The notes: generated by a model from the sequence alone, not told the origin. 64,000 nt of DNA from Streptomyces sp. NBC_00670 (GCF_036226765.1 NZ_CP109017.1:5643001-5707000), one strand, 5' to 3'; counted from the first letter of the stretch, positions 50,369 through 59,339 are shown. Program-made: numbers and translations.

Positions 50369-50791
50369 CTAGATCCGCATCCGGTCGGCTACGGCCCGAC
50401 CCGCCGGCGGGGAGAGTCCCGACGTCGCCACGTCCCGGCACAGGTCGGCCGAGACCGTCTCGAGCCCGGTGGCGGTCACGGCGGCCGTCCGGGCCACCGG
50501 CTCCGTCGTCTCCGGGAGGCGTGCGTCCGGCTGAGCGAGGAGCACCTTCCTGCACGGGGCCGGTGTGCTGGGCGTATCGCACCGGGAGGAGCCCGGTCGC
50601 ACCGTGGCGGTCGCATGGACCGGTCCCTGGGCCACCGCATCCGCCGAGGCGGTCACCGTCCGGGGACCCGGCAGCCCCGCGCCCGCGTCGAAAGCGCGTG
50701 TTCCGCATGCCCACGCGCTCAGCACGACGAGCAGCGACAGCAGGGCGAGAAGACCGCGCCGCGCTCGCGCGGAGCTCGTCACCGAGGCCAT
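50369..50791 (-). CDS. Hypothetical exported or membrane-anchored protein
   Basis: From ATG 50791 (ATG 50821 is also in frame) the product is 140 residues. A hydrophobic segment LLALLSLLVVLSAWACG near the N-terminus resembles a signal or lipoprotein signal with a Cys at its end, although AWAC is a poor lipobox. The rest has two more pairs of Cys and is Ala/Thr/Pro-rich. Coding-like codon use supports it, but no family is recognised and no strong ribosome-binding site is seen. Confidence 0.45.
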   Translation of the reverse strand: MASVTSSARARRGLLALLSLLVVLSAWACGTRAFDAGAGLPGPRTVTASADAVAQGPVHATATVRPGSSRCDTPSTPAPCRKVLLAQPDARLPETTEPVARTAAVTATGLETVSADLCRDVATSGLSPPAGRAVADRMRI

Positions 50792-50867
50792 CGCACGGAG
50801 CCGGAGAAGAACCGACGACACGTCACGTCACGTCCGGTAGGTGCCGGGCCGCCCGCAGCCGCGCATG

Positions 50868-51401
50868 TCACGCATAGGGGTGCAGGCACAGGTAGCCGTC
50901 GATACGGCGCACATGGTCGGAGTCCGGGTCGGTGGGCAGGGCGTGTCCGAGGTGTTCGGCGCGGACCTCGCCGATCCACTGGTCGTGCTGGTACTCGTGG
51001 TTGATCAGAGCGGTCAGCAGATGTGTCGCGACGACGGTCATCTGGGTGGGAGCGCCGACCTTCCCGGCCGCGATGTCACCGATGCGGGCGTGCACCCGGT
51101 CGGCGACGGTGTCCCGGAAGGCCGCGAGCCGCTCCACCGTCGGGAGGGCGCCGCGGAACTTCTCCGGGTTGGCCGAGTCCATGAGTCCGTCCAGTTCCGG
51201 GTCCGGGCTGGGCTCGGCGGCCGTGAGGTTGCGGATCATGAAGTGGGCGACGTGCGCCTGGTGCCCGAGGTGCCAGCCGATGGCGCTGAAGTCCTCGCGC
51301 GGGCGCCAGACCACCTCGTCCGGCGTGAGGTCCCGCCACAGCTCGTCGGTGTAACCGCGGGCACGGTCATACTCACGCAACAGCGCCTGCAGTTCGTGCA
51401 C
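50868..51401 (-). CDS. DinB family protein
   Basis: The 177-residue protein starts at GTG 51401 with AAGGAGAG upstream. It is a four-helix bundle of the DinB/YfiT type, with three metal-binding His in IGWHLGHQAHV and NHEYQHDQW. Members include mycothiol- or bacillithiol-dependent transferases, and many have no known substrate. In a mycothiol-using organism beside detoxification genes, a thiol S-transferase role is attractive but unproven. Confidence 0.85.
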   Translation of the reverse strand: MHELQALLREYDRARGYTDELWRDLTPDEVVWRPREDFSAIGWHLGHQAHVAHFMIRNLTAAEPSPDPELDGLMDSANPEKFRGALPTVERLAAFRDTVADRVHARIGDIAAGKVGAPTQMTVVATHLLTALINHEYQHDQWIGEVRAEHLGHALPTDPDSDHVRRIDGYLCLHPYA

Positions 51402-51631
51402 GGCTCTCCTTCGGACGTCCGGTCCGGTCTGTGGGGTCCGGGTCACGGCGGAGGGAGCTCCGCGTGCCTCGGACGGCGCGGCCGGTGGCGGCGCACCGCC
51501 GCCACTGTAGGGAGCCGCACCGCGAGCCGGTAGGAGACGAAGCCGAATGCCCCCATCACCGCTCTGTATGGCCGACGCCGGGCACGGCGCGGTGGAGCGG
51601 CTCCGCCGTCGCCTTGCTGCCCGTGCGGTGT

Positions 51632-52879
51632 TCAGAGGTTGTCGACGGCCGTGAGCAGCCGGTCGACGGCCTCGTCGACCGTGGAGCGGGGGCAGCCCAG
51701 GTTCACCCGCATGTAGCCGTGGCCCTCGGCGCCGAACTTCTGGCCCTTGTCCAGCCACAGCCGCGCCTTGGTGAGCATGAACTTGTCGAGTGACGCGGCG
51801 TCCATCCCCAGCCCCCGGCAGTCCATCCATGCCAGGTAGAGGGAGTCGGCGCGCAGGACCCGCACCTTGGCAGTGGCGGAGTTGACCGACTGGGCGAAGT
51901 GGGCGTGGTTGCCGCGCAGGTAGGTGAGCATCTCCTCCAGCCAGGGTTCGCCGTGCGCGTAGGCGGCCTCGGCCGCCACCATGCCGAGCACGTTGACCAG
52001 CGGGAACATGTTGCGGTCGTACTGGCGGGCCAGTTCCGCGCGCAGCCGGGGGTCGGGAACGAAGACGTTGGCGCTCTGCAGGCCCGGGAGGTTGAACGTC
52101 TTGCTGGGTGCGGTGCAGGTGATGCTGTTGCGCGCGAACTCCTCGCCGAGGGAGGCGAACGGGATGTGCTTCTTCTCCGGGTTCATGAGGAGGTCCTGGT
52201 GGATCTCGTCGGAGACGACCAGGACGCCGCGACGGGTGCAGATCTCGCCCATGGTCCGCAGTTCCTCCTCGCTCCACACGTTGCCGGTGGGGTTGTGGGG
52301 GTGGCTGAGGATGAACAGTTTGGTGTCGGGACGGATGGCCGCCTCGAACGTCCGGGCGTCGAAGCGGTAGCCGTCGTCGGTCCGTACCAGCGGTGCGAGC
52401 GCGAGGTGGCGGCCGTTGAGCAGCACGTCGTCGTGGAAGTGGGCGTAGACCGGCGGCTGGATCAGGACCGAGTCACCCGGCGCGGAGAACGCCTGCACGG
52501 CCGTCTTGAGCGTGGTGATGATGCCGGCGGTCTGCATCACCCACTCCCGGGGCACCTCCCAGCCGAACCGCCTGGCCTGCCAGCCGGTCACGGCATCGAG
52601 GTAACTGTCCGTCGCGCCACCGGGGTATCCGAAGACGCCGTGGTCCACGGCCTGGTGGAGCGCGTCGATGACGACCTGGGGAGCCTTGAAATCGGTGTCG
52701 GCGACCCACATCGGCAGCGGGTCGGCCGCGACCTCGTCGGCGGTCAGGAACTGCCGGGCGGAGGCCCACTTCATGGAGTTGCTGTTCTTGCGGTCGATGA
52801 CGGTGTCGAAAGCCGATCCGGTGGTTGTGGCGGGAACGGCCCGTCGTTTCCGGTCAGCGCGGAGGGGATCGGTTGCCAT
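51632..52879 (-). CDS. PLP-dependent aminotransferase class I/II, MalY/PatB cystathionine beta-lyase family
   Basis: The 415-residue protein shows LPMWVADTDFKAP near the N-terminus, characteristic of MalY/PatB. SHPHNPTGNVW and SDEIHQDL provide PLP contacts, and Lys260 in SKTFNLPGLQ forms the Schiff base. PatB-type enzymes split C-S bonds of cystathionine or cysteine conjugates. It is divergent from an Lrp-type gene, and a TAGCAT box ends 6 nt before the ATG, so both genes look leaderless. Cleavage of toxic cysteine S-conjugates would suit the detoxification neighbourhood, but that is inference. Confidence 0.92.
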   Translation of the reverse strand: MATDPLRADRKRRAVPATTTGSAFDTVIDRKNSNSMKWASARQFLTADEVAADPLPMWVADTDFKAPQVVIDALHQAVDHGVFGYPGGATDSYLDAVTGWQARRFGWEVPREWVMQTAGIITTLKTAVQAFSAPGDSVLIQPPVYAHFHDDVLLNGRHLALAPLVRTDDGYRFDARTFEAAIRPDTKLFILSHPHNPTGNVWSEEELRTMGEICTRRGVLVVSDEIHQDLLMNPEKKHIPFASLGEEFARNSITCTAPSKTFNLPGLQSANVFVPDPRLRAELARQYDRNMFPLVNVLGMVAAEAAYAHGEPWLEEMLTYLRGNHAHFAQSVNSATAKVRVLRADSLYLAWMDCRGLGMDAASLDKFMLTKARLWLDKGQKFGAEGHGYMRVNLGCPRSTVDEAVDRLLTAVDNL

Positions 52880-52885
52880 GGCTGG

Positions 52886-52891
52886 ATGCTA
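52886..52891 (-). promoter_or_regulatory. -10 box of leaderless promoter for PatB-type gene
   Basis: On the minus strand TAGCAT ends 6 nt before the ATG, with no ribosome-binding site. Confidence 0.6.
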
Positions 52892-52902
52892 GCCACAACA
52901 CT

Positions 52903-52928
52903 GGGCAAAGTGTTTGTGAGTTTTGCCC
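52903..52928. promoter_or_regulatory. Inverted repeat between PatB and Lrp genes, candidate Lrp operator
   Basis: GGGCAAA (52903-52909) and TTTGCCC (52922-52928) are perfect 7-bp arms with a 12-bp AT-richer spacer. The site lies between the two divergent -10 boxes, covering both -35 regions. Confidence 0.65.
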
Positions 52929-52947
52929 GCCATCCGCGTTGAGTGGC

Positions 52948-52953
52948 TAAGAT
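52948..52953 (+). promoter_or_regulatory. -10 box of leaderless promoter for Lrp-type gene
   Basis: TAAGAT ends 7 nt before ATG 52961. This favours 52961 over the in-frame GTG at 52943, which would lie upstream of the transcript start. Confidence 0.65.
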
Positions 52954-52960
52954 TCCGCGC

Positions 52961-53449
52961 ATGGATGCGATGGATCGCAGGATTCTTGCCCTGCTGCAAG
53001 CCGAGGGACGCATCACGCTCACCGATCTGGCCGACAAGGTCCGGCTCAGCGTCTCCCGCTGTCAGCGACGTGTCCGGGAACTGGAGGCGGCCGGGGTCAT
53101 CCGGGGCTACCGCGCGGTGGTCGACGCCGCAGCGGTGGGATTCGGGTTCGAGGTCCTGGTCTTCGCCACGCTCAGCCGCCCCGACGCGGTGACCGCATTC
53201 GATACGGCCCTGGCCGAGGTCCCCGAGGTGATCGAGGCCCAGCGTCTCTTCGGCGAACCGGACTACTTGATCCGCGTGGTCACGGCCGATCTGTCGTCGT
53301 ACCAGCAGCTCTACGAGTCCGTGCTCATCCATCTGCCGGGGGTACGCAGCCTGAACTCGACCATCGTGATGAAACACGCGGTCCGTCCCCGGCCCCTGCC
53401 CGAGCGACCCTCGCGGGAGGGTGGGGCGCCACCGGCGCACCGCGCGTGA
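52961..53449 (+). CDS. Lrp/AsnC family transcriptional regulator
   Basis: The 162-residue protein begins MDAMDRRILALLQAEGRITLT and has the AsnC winged helix (about 1-60, LADKVRLSVSRCQRRVRELEAAGVI). A RAM ligand/oligomer domain follows (about 70-145, VLVFATLSRPDAVTAFDTAL; FGEPDYLIRVV). Lrp-type regulators bind amino acids and act on neighbouring genes, so the divergent PatB-type lyase is the probable target. The GGGCAAA/TTTGCCC repeat between the genes is the candidate site. Confidence 0.93.
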   Translation: MDAMDRRILALLQAEGRITLTDLADKVRLSVSRCQRRVRELEAAGVIRGYRAVVDAAAVGFGFEVLVFATLSRPDAVTAFDTALAEVPEVIEAQRLFGEPDYLIRVVTADLSSYQQLYESVLIHLPGVRSLNSTIVMKHAVRPRPLPERPSREGGAPPAHRA

Positions 53450-53557
53450 GCGCGATCCGTTCGGCCAGGTCGGTACACCCCGCGCCACGCGAAGCCGTCG
53501 ACCACGTCCTCCCCACGGGCTCCGCACCACCCGCCGGGCCGGCCCGGTGACGACAGG

Positions 53558-55564
53558 TCACGCGGGGTCGGCGACGGCAGGGGAGACGGGCGAGGCGGAT
53601 GAGGCGGGGCCGGGGACCGTGGGTGTGGGGGCGTACTGGGCGGCCTGGGCGGCGAACATCGCGGCGTAGCGGCCCCGGGCGGCCATGAGTTCGTCGTGGC
53701 TGCCCTGTTCGACGAGCCGTCCGCGGTGCAGGACGTAGATGCGGTCGGCGTGACGGACGCCGGACATGCGGTGGGTGACCAGGACGACGGCCCGGTTCGG
53801 GGCGGCCAGCCGGCGGATGCGGTCGAACGCGGCGATCTCGGCCTCCGGGTCGAGGGCGGAGGTCGGCTCGTCCACCAGCAGCACCCCGTCGGCGTCGGAG
53901 GTGGAGCTGCGCCAGTGGGTCCGGGCCAGCCCGATCTTCTGCCACTCGCCGCCGGACAGCTCGCTCGCGCCGCGGAACATCCGCGCCAGCAGGCTGCCCA
54001 GGCCGTCGGGGAGTTTCGCGATGACCGGTCCGGCGCTCGCGTAGTCCACCGACGGCTGGAGGTCCTCCGGTCCGGCCGGCCGGGCGGGACGGCCGATCCG
54101 GATGTTCAACGCCGCCGTCACGGGCCAGCGTTCGAAGTCCTGGGTGAGCAGGGAGACGCGCTCGAAGACCTCGAAGCGGTCCAGGGCGGCGAGGTCGCAC
54201 GACCCCCACCGCACGGTCCCGCTCTGCGGCAGCAGCAGCCCCGACACCACCTTCATCAGCGTGCTTTTGCCGGAGCCGTTCTCGCCGACCACGGCGGTGA
54301 CCGAGCCCATGGGCAGCGTCAGGGACACGTCCTCCAGGGCGGGGGTCTCCCGGTCCGGATAGCGGTAGCCGACCCCGTCGAGGACGACCCTCTCCACCCG
54401 TACCGGGACGGGATCGCCCCCGCCGGGGATCGTGCGGCGTGCCGCCTCGTCCAGGAACCGGGAGTGGTCGCGGACGTAGAGGGACTCCTCGTGCAGCTGG
54501 TTCACGTTCATCACCAGCGACCCCAGGCCCGCCGAGCCGGACCGGACGGCGACGACGGCCGTCCCGGCCACGGCCAGGCTCATGTGCCCGCTCATGATCA
54601 GCGCGAACATGGCCGCGTACGTCGCCGCCATGGCGAGGCCGGAGAGCGCGGCGGCCACCCACTCGGTGACGGCCTTGCCGGCGGCCAGTCGTTCCTGCTC
54701 CGCCTCGGCGCTCTCGGCCATCCGCTCGTACCGGCTGAGCAGGAACGGCCCGACGGCGTGCAGGCGCACCTCCTGGGCTGCGGTGCGCTCGGTGAGCAGG
54801 TTGCCGAGGAGGCGGCCGGCCCGCACGTGCTCGACCCAGTTCATCATCGACACGTACCGTTCCTGCGCCACGCGCATCGCGCCCCAGCCGCGCGGCGCCG
54901 CGATCAGGACGAGCATCGGCAGGAGCACGGGGTGCAGCAGGGTGAGCACGCCGGCCGTGGAGATCAGGGAGATGGTTCCGTTCAGCGCGGCCACGCAGGC
55001 GCCGATCATGCGGCGGGCGGAACTCGCGCCGTACTGGGCGATGTCGATGAGCCGCCGGAACTCCGGGTCCTCGATGGCCTCCAGCTCGACCGACGCGGCG
55101 GCGGCCAGGTACTGGGTGGTCGCGATCCGCTCCACCAGCGGCTCCAGCCGGCCCGCCCGCGAGGTGGACCAGCCGGCCAGGCCCGAGTTGACGACGGCGG
55201 CCCCGGCGGCGGCGAACAGCCCGGGCAGGACCGCGTGCAGCCGCTGCCCGGGGGTGCCGGAGCCGAGCAGCGCGTGCATGACGGCGTTGACCGCGAGCAG
55301 TCCGACCGCCGCGGCGAGCCCCTGTCCGATCTCGCAGAGGGCGACCGTCAGCAGCGCGCGGCGATCCGCCTGCCACGCCATCCGCAGGGTCGCCCCCACC
55401 AGCCTCGGCATGGAGCGCAGCGCCGACATCATCGTCAGGTCGAGCCAGGCGCTCTCGTGTTCGGACCAGCCCATGTCGTAGCGCAGCGGACCGCCGAACA
55501 GTTCCCGCTCGGCGTCCGAGACCTCCGGTTCGGCCATCCGCACGCGTCCGAAGATCTTCTTCAC
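53558..55564 (-). CDS. ABC exporter, fused membrane and ATPase domains
   Basis: The 668-residue half-transporter starts at GTG 55564 (GGGAGG, 6-nt gap). The membrane domain (about 60-370) has about five to six helices. The ATPase domain has Walker A GENGSGKST, signature LSGGEWQK, Walker B LLVDEPTSALD and H-loop VTHR. It would act as a homodimer, since no partner half-transporter is encoded beside it. The cytoplasmic N-terminus (about 60 residues) is polar. The substrate is unknown; peptides, lipids or drugs are possible. Confidence 0.88.
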   Translation of the reverse strand: MKKIFGRVRMAEPEVSDAERELFGGPLRYDMGWSEHESAWLDLTMMSALRSMPRLVGATLRMAWQADRRALLTVALCEIGQGLAAAVGLLAVNAVMHALLGSGTPGQRLHAVLPGLFAAAGAAVVNSGLAGWSTSRAGRLEPLVERIATTQYLAAAASVELEAIEDPEFRRLIDIAQYGASSARRMIGACVAALNGTISLISTAGVLTLLHPVLLPMLVLIAAPRGWGAMRVAQERYVSMMNWVEHVRAGRLLGNLLTERTAAQEVRLHAVGPFLLSRYERMAESAEAEQERLAAGKAVTEWVAAALSGLAMAATYAAMFALIMSGHMSLAVAGTAVVAVRSGSAGLGSLVMNVNQLHEESLYVRDHSRFLDEAARRTIPGGGDPVPVRVERVVLDGVGYRYPDRETPALEDVSLTLPMGSVTAVVGENGSGKSTLMKVVSGLLLPQSGTVRWGSCDLAALDRFEVFERVSLLTQDFERWPVTAALNIRIGRPARPAGPEDLQPSVDYASAGPVIAKLPDGLGSLLARMFRGASELSGGEWQKIGLARTHWRSSTSDADGVLLVDEPTSALDPEAEIAAFDRIRRLAAPNRAVVLVTHRMSGVRHADRIYVLHRGRLVEQGSHDELMAARGRYAAMFAAQAAQYAPTPTVPGPASSASPVSPAVADPA

Positions 55565-55827
55565 CGCGGGCCTCCCGCGGGTGCTGGTGTCCTGGCCGAA
55601 GTCAACGTGGCCCCCCTGACGGCGGTACGGCAGCTCCCGTTCCCACGGCTCAACGAGCGGACGGGGCTTTCGAACACACGTATTTCGGCCGTATCGGCAA
55701 CCCCGCCGCCGCCCGCGCGCCGGGGGCTGCGGGGTGTCGCCCCGTGCGGCTGCGGGACCGGCAGCCGGGCCGACGGTGGCCGAATCGCCGAGCCCGCCAA
55801 GGCCCGGTCCCGGGGCGGGACTTCGCC

Positions 55828-56310
55828 CTAGGGAAGGAGGACGATGCCGTCGTCGTCGGCGTGGAGGGTGTCGCCGGGGTGGAAGGTGAGGCCGCCGAAG
55901 GTGACGGGGGTGTCGACGGTGCCGAACGAGGCCTTGGCGCTCTTGCGCGGGATGGTGCCCAACGCCTTGATGCCGAGGCGCAGTTCGGAGAGGGCGACGG
56001 TGTCGCGGACGGCGCCGTGCAGGATGAGGCCGGCCCAGCCGTTGTCCTGGGCGGCGCCGGCGAGGAGGTCGCCGACCAGGGCCGTGCGCAGGGAGCCGCC
56101 CCCGTCGACGACGAGGACGGCGCCCTCGCCGGGGGAGTGGACCAGGTCGCGGAGCAGGCCGTTGTCCTCGTGGCAGGACACGGTGCGGACCCGGCCCGCG
56201 AAGCCGCGGTGCGCGCCGAACTGGCGGAACTGCAGGTCGCAGACGCGCAGTGCGCCGCCGTACTGGTCGACCAGGTCGGCGGTGGGGATGGGGGTGAGCG
56301 TCTGCGTCAT
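55828..56310 (-). CDS. RraA-like protein (RNase E inhibitor/HMG aldolase fold)
   Basis: The 160-residue protein follows the RraA family closely (TADLVDQYGGALRVCDLQFRQFG, GAVLVVDGGGSLRTALVGDLLA, GLILHGAVRDTVAL). Family members either inhibit RNase E or act as metal-dependent 4-hydroxy-4-methyl-2-oxoglutarate/oxaloacetate aldolases. The GD-x20-RD pattern of the aldolase site is visible (GDLLA ... GAVRDT), so catalytic activity is possible. A GAAGGAG ribosome-binding site precedes the ATG. The GNAT gene lies 19 bp upstream on the same strand. Confidence 0.92.
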   Translation of the reverse strand: MTQTLTPIPTADLVDQYGGALRVCDLQFRQFGAHRGFAGRVRTVSCHEDNGLLRDLVHSPGEGAVLVVDGGGSLRTALVGDLLAGAAQDNGWAGLILHGAVRDTVALSELRLGIKALGTIPRKSAKASFGTVDTPVTFGGLTFHPGDTLHADDDGIVLLP

Positions 56311-56329
56311 GTGGGTGCTCCTTCGTCCG

Positions 56330-57037
56330 TCAGTGTGCGCCGGGGGTGCGGAACCCCCGGAAGGTGACCTGGCCGTGGGTCTTGAACCCGAGGCGTTCGT
56401 ACAGTGCGCGCGCGCCCGTGTTGCGTTCGGCCACGTGCAGGAAGGGGCGGTCGCCGCGGGCCAGGACGCGGGCGGCGAGCGTGGTGACGAGGCGGGCGGC
56501 GTGGCCGCGGCCGCGGGCCTCGGGGGCGGTGCAGACGGCGCTGATCTCCGTCCAGCCCGGCGGGCGCAGGCGTTCTCCGGCCATCGCCACCAGGGTGCCG
56601 TCCACGCGGACGCCCAGGTAGGTGCCGAGTTCGCGGGTGCGGGGCCAGAAGGGGCCGGGTTCGGTGCGCGACACCAGGGCGAGCATCTCGGGGGTGTTCT
56701 CCGGGCCCAGTTCGACCACGTCGGGGCCGGGGGCCGGGAGGTCGAGGTGGTCGCCGCCGTGCCAGAGCATGCGGCGGCCGTCGAGGCGGAAGACCGGCTC
56801 CCAGTCCGACGGCGGGAGGGCCGGGCAGTTGAACATGTCGGCGAAGGCGCCGGGGCCGAGCAGTTCGGCGAGGTCGGCCCAGTCCTTCGCGCTCGGGTCC
56901 GTGCAGACGGAGGAGAAGGTCGCCACGTCCGGGGTGTAGGTGGCGGCCCGGCCCAGTCGGCGGGCGAAGCGCGCGTGCCGGCCGTCGAGCGAGCGGCCCA
57001 CCGGATCGTCGAGCACCGGGTCGTCGTCGCTCGTCAT
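56330..57037 (-). CDS. GNAT family N-acetyltransferase
   Basis: From ATG 57037 the protein has 235 residues. The C-terminal GNAT core (about 120-230) includes TEISAVCTAPEARGRGHAARLV with the acetyl-CoA loop RGRGHA, then AERNTGARALYERLGFK. The N-terminal ~100 residues are an additional domain with AATYTPDVATFSSVC. It resembles FR47-like acetyltransferases. The substrate is unknown. It is the first gene of a two-gene unit with the RraA-like gene and divergent from the AraC regulator, 228 bp between starts. Confidence 0.87.
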   Translation of the reverse strand: MTSDDDPVLDDPVGRSLDGRHARFARRLGRAATYTPDVATFSSVCTDPSAKDWADLAELLGPGAFADMFNCPALPPSDWEPVFRLDGRRMLWHGGDHLDLPAPGPDVVELGPENTPEMLALVSRTEPGPFWPRTRELGTYLGVRVDGTLVAMAGERLRPPGWTEISAVCTAPEARGRGHAARLVTTLAARVLARGDRPFLHVAERNTGARALYERLGFKTHGQVTFRGFRTPGAH

Positions 57038-57252
57038 CGTCGCTGTTCCCTTCCCGGTGGGCACGGGGGCCGGTTCCGTCGGACCCCCGGGTGCGGCCGG
57101 TCGCCCTGCCCGCCGGATCACCGACGCAGCGTACGACGGCCGTGCCGGCGCGGTGCGGGCAGCCCCCCCCGCACCGGCCCACCCGGACCGGCGCGGCGAT
57201 CGCACGGTGCCGGCGTGCGTGACCGTCGCCCCGGCGCCGGTTCTGTCCCCGA

Positions 57253-57258
57253 TAGACT
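57253..57258 (+). promoter_or_regulatory. -10 box of leaderless promoter for AraC-type gene
   Basis: TAGACT ends 7 nt before ATG 57266, with no ribosome-binding site. Confidence 0.65.
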
Positions 57259-57265
57259 CCTTCGC

Positions 57266-58132
57266 ATGGTTCCGTCGTCCCCCGGTGAAGCGAGCCCCGG
57301 GATGTGGCGGCGGGAGGCGGGGACCGTGGTGCGGCGGGCCGCGGAGGTGCCGGAACGGACGGCGGCCCCGGCCGTCATCACCGCCGGGTTCCGGATCCCC
57401 CGCGTGCCCACCGAGTGGGCGCCGCACTCGCACGTCCTGCACGAACTCGTCTGGGTGCGCGGAGGGACGCTGACCTCCCGTGTGCGGGACCGCGTCTTCA
57501 CCGTGTCCGAGGGGCACGGGCTGTGGATGCCCGCCGGAGTCGTGCACGGGGGCCGGGCGACCGCGGGGGCGCGGTTCCACGACGCCTTCTTCGCGCCCGA
57601 CCGCACGCCGTTCGCCTTCGGCGAGCCCAGGGCGATCGCGATGACGCCGTTGCTCGAGTCGCTGCTCACCCACCTCTCCCGCACCGACCTCGACGAGGCC
57701 GCCCGGGCGCGGGCCGAGGCGGTCGTGTTCGACGTACTCCGGCCCGCCGAGCGGCAGTTCGCCCTGCACCTGCCCAACGACCCCCGGATCGACGCGATCG
57801 CCGAAGCCCTGCTGGACGATCCCGCCGACGGCCGCTCGCTGGAGGAGTGGGCGCTGTTCCTGGGGATCAGCGACCGTACGGTCACCCGCGCGTTCCGGAC
57901 CGCGACGGGGCTCTCCTTCGCGCAGTGGCGGCAGATGCTGCGCGTCCACCGGGCGTTGACGCTCCTCTCCGAGGGGTTCGACGTGACGACGGTCTCCGAG
58001 GCGCTCGGCTACGCGCAGCCCAGCACCTTCATCGCCGCCTTCCGACGGGTCATGGGGACCACGCCGGGCGCATTCTCCGATGCGACCCGAGACGGTGTCC
58101 GGAATCCCGTATCGCGTGTCGAGAACTCCTGA
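57266..58132 (+). CDS. AraC family transcriptional regulator
   Basis: The 288-residue protein has an N-terminal cupin-like sensor region (about 40-130, with HSHVLHELVWVRGG and HGLWMPAGVVHGG, potential metal-binding His). The C-terminal double HTH (about 190-275) includes LEEWALFLGISDRTVTRAFRTATG and VSEALGYAQPSTFIAAFRRVMG. It lies 136 bp upstream of the fecB-type gene on the same strand. Control of iron-siderophore uptake is a reasonable guess, since AraC regulators with siderophore effectors exist. The divergent GNAT/RraA unit is an alternative target. Confidence 0.9.
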   Translation: MVPSSPGEASPGMWRREAGTVVRRAAEVPERTAAPAVITAGFRIPRVPTEWAPHSHVLHELVWVRGGTLTSRVRDRVFTVSEGHGLWMPAGVVHGGRATAGARFHDAFFAPDRTPFAFGEPRAIAMTPLLESLLTHLSRTDLDEAARARAEAVVFDVLRPAERQFALHLPNDPRIDAIAEALLDDPADGRSLEEWALFLGISDRTVTRAFRTATGLSFAQWRQMLRVHRALTLLSEGFDVTTVSEALGYAQPSTFIAAFRRVMGTTPGAFSDATRDGVRNPVSRVENS

Positions 58133-58169
58133 TTGTCGACCCGCCGAGCGGAATATAGCCTTCGTCGAG

Positions 58170-58188
58170 TTAGGTAACCCTTACTTGG
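58170..58188. promoter_or_regulatory. Possible iron box upstream of fecB-type gene
   Basis: TTAGGTAACCCTTACTTGG has the TTAGGT left half of the DmdR/DtxR iron box, but the right half departs from the consensus. It lies 81 nt before the start codon. Confidence 0.4.
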
Positions 58189-58268
58189 TGCTCGACGTGC
58201 ACGGTGCTGCCCTCTGCCGCCCCGCACACCACGGCAACACCACAGCACAGCGCAGAAAGAGGACCCTC

Positions 58269-59339
58269 ATGAACCGCGCCCGCCGCCTGGCGGCCTCCGC
58301 CACCACCGGGCTCGCACTCCTCGCCGCGACGGCCTGCGGCACGACCGACGTCGACAAGGCCGAGGCCGCGGCGGACAGCGGGGCGAGCGCCTCGCCCGCG
58401 TCGAAGGACTGCGCCTCGGACACCACGGCCACCTCCACGGGGCCGGTCACGCTCACGGACGGCGTGGGCCGCACGGTGCACCTGGACAAGCCCGCCCGGC
58501 GGATCGCGGTCCTGGAGTGGCAGCAGGTCGAGGACGCGCTGACCCTGTGCGTCACCCCCACCGCCGTGTCCGACGCCAAGGGGTACCGCACCTGGGTCAG
58601 CGCCGAGACGCTGCCCGAGGGCGTGACCGACATCGGCACCCGTGAGGAGCCCGACCTCGACACCCTCTACGCGGCCAAGCCCGACCTCGTCGTCGTGGAG
58701 GCGTTCAAGGACGACGACGAGACGCTCAAGAAGCTGGAGAAGCGGGGCATCCCCGTGCTGGCCACCAAGGGCGCGGACCCGGACGACCCGATCGGCAACA
58801 TGCGGGACGTCTTCAGCATGATCGGCAAGGCGACCGGCCGCACCGCGCGCGCGAACCAGGTGCTCGAGGAATTCGACCAGCACCTCGCCACCGCCAAGCA
58901 GCAAGTCACCGACGCCGACCTGCCCACCAGGGACTTCCTGTTCTTCGACGGCTGGCTCGAGGGCGGCAACCTCACCGTCCGCCCCTACAGCGACGGTGCC
59001 CTGTTCACCGAGATCGGCAAGGAACTCGGCATGAAGCCGGCATGGACCGACGCCGTCAACAAGGACCACGGCGACGGCGGCGTCGACCCCTCCTACGGAC
59101 TCGCCCAGACCGACGTCGAGGGACTCACCGCGGTGGGCGACGCCAACCTCTTCTACGCCAACGACGAAGGAGCCGGCGGCTATGTCGCCGCGCTGAAGAA
59201 GAACCCGATCTGGAAGACCCTCCCGGCCGTGAAGGACGGCCGCGCCCACTCCTTCCCGGCGCGTGTCTGGGGCGCCGGCGGTCCGCGCTCCTGCGAGCAG
59301 GCGATCGACGCGTACGTCGACGTGCTCGACAAGAAGTGA
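58269..59339 (+). CDS. Iron-siderophore ABC transporter substrate-binding lipoprotein (FecB/FhuD type)
   Basis: The 356-residue protein has a lipoprotein signal with lipid-anchor Cys23 (LLAATAC). A periplasmic-binding type III fold with a central long helix follows: VLEWQQVEDALTLC, PDLDTLYAAKPDLVVVEAF, and the C-terminal VWGAGGPRSCEQAIDAYV. It should bind a ferric siderophore outside the membrane. AAAGAGGA precedes the ATG. It overlaps the permease gene by 4 nt (GTGA). No ATPase gene lies in this cluster. Confidence 0.92.
   Translation: MNRARRLAASATTGLALLAATACGTTDVDKAEAAADSGASASPASKDCASDTTATSTGPVTLTDGVGRTVHLDKPARRIAVLEWQQVEDALTLCVTPTAVSDAKGYRTWVSAETLPEGVTDIGTREEPDLDTLYAAKPDLVVVEAFKDDDETLKKLEKRGIPVLATKGADPDDPIGNMRDVFSMIGKATGRTARANQVLEEFDQHLATAKQQVTDADLPTRDFLFFDGWLEGGNLTVRPYSDGALFTEIGKELGMKPAWTDAVNKDHGDGGVDPSYGLAQTDVEGLTAVGDANLFYANDEGAGGYVAALKKNPIWKTLPAVKDGRAHSFPARVWGAGGPRSCEQAIDAYVDVLDKK

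Noticed and set aside
48153..50714. Long open frame (853 codons) on the minus strand
   Set aside because: It overlaps the amine oxidase, MFS and small membrane protein genes in other frames, and its translation is low-complexity. The MFS and amine oxidase carry clear family motifs.
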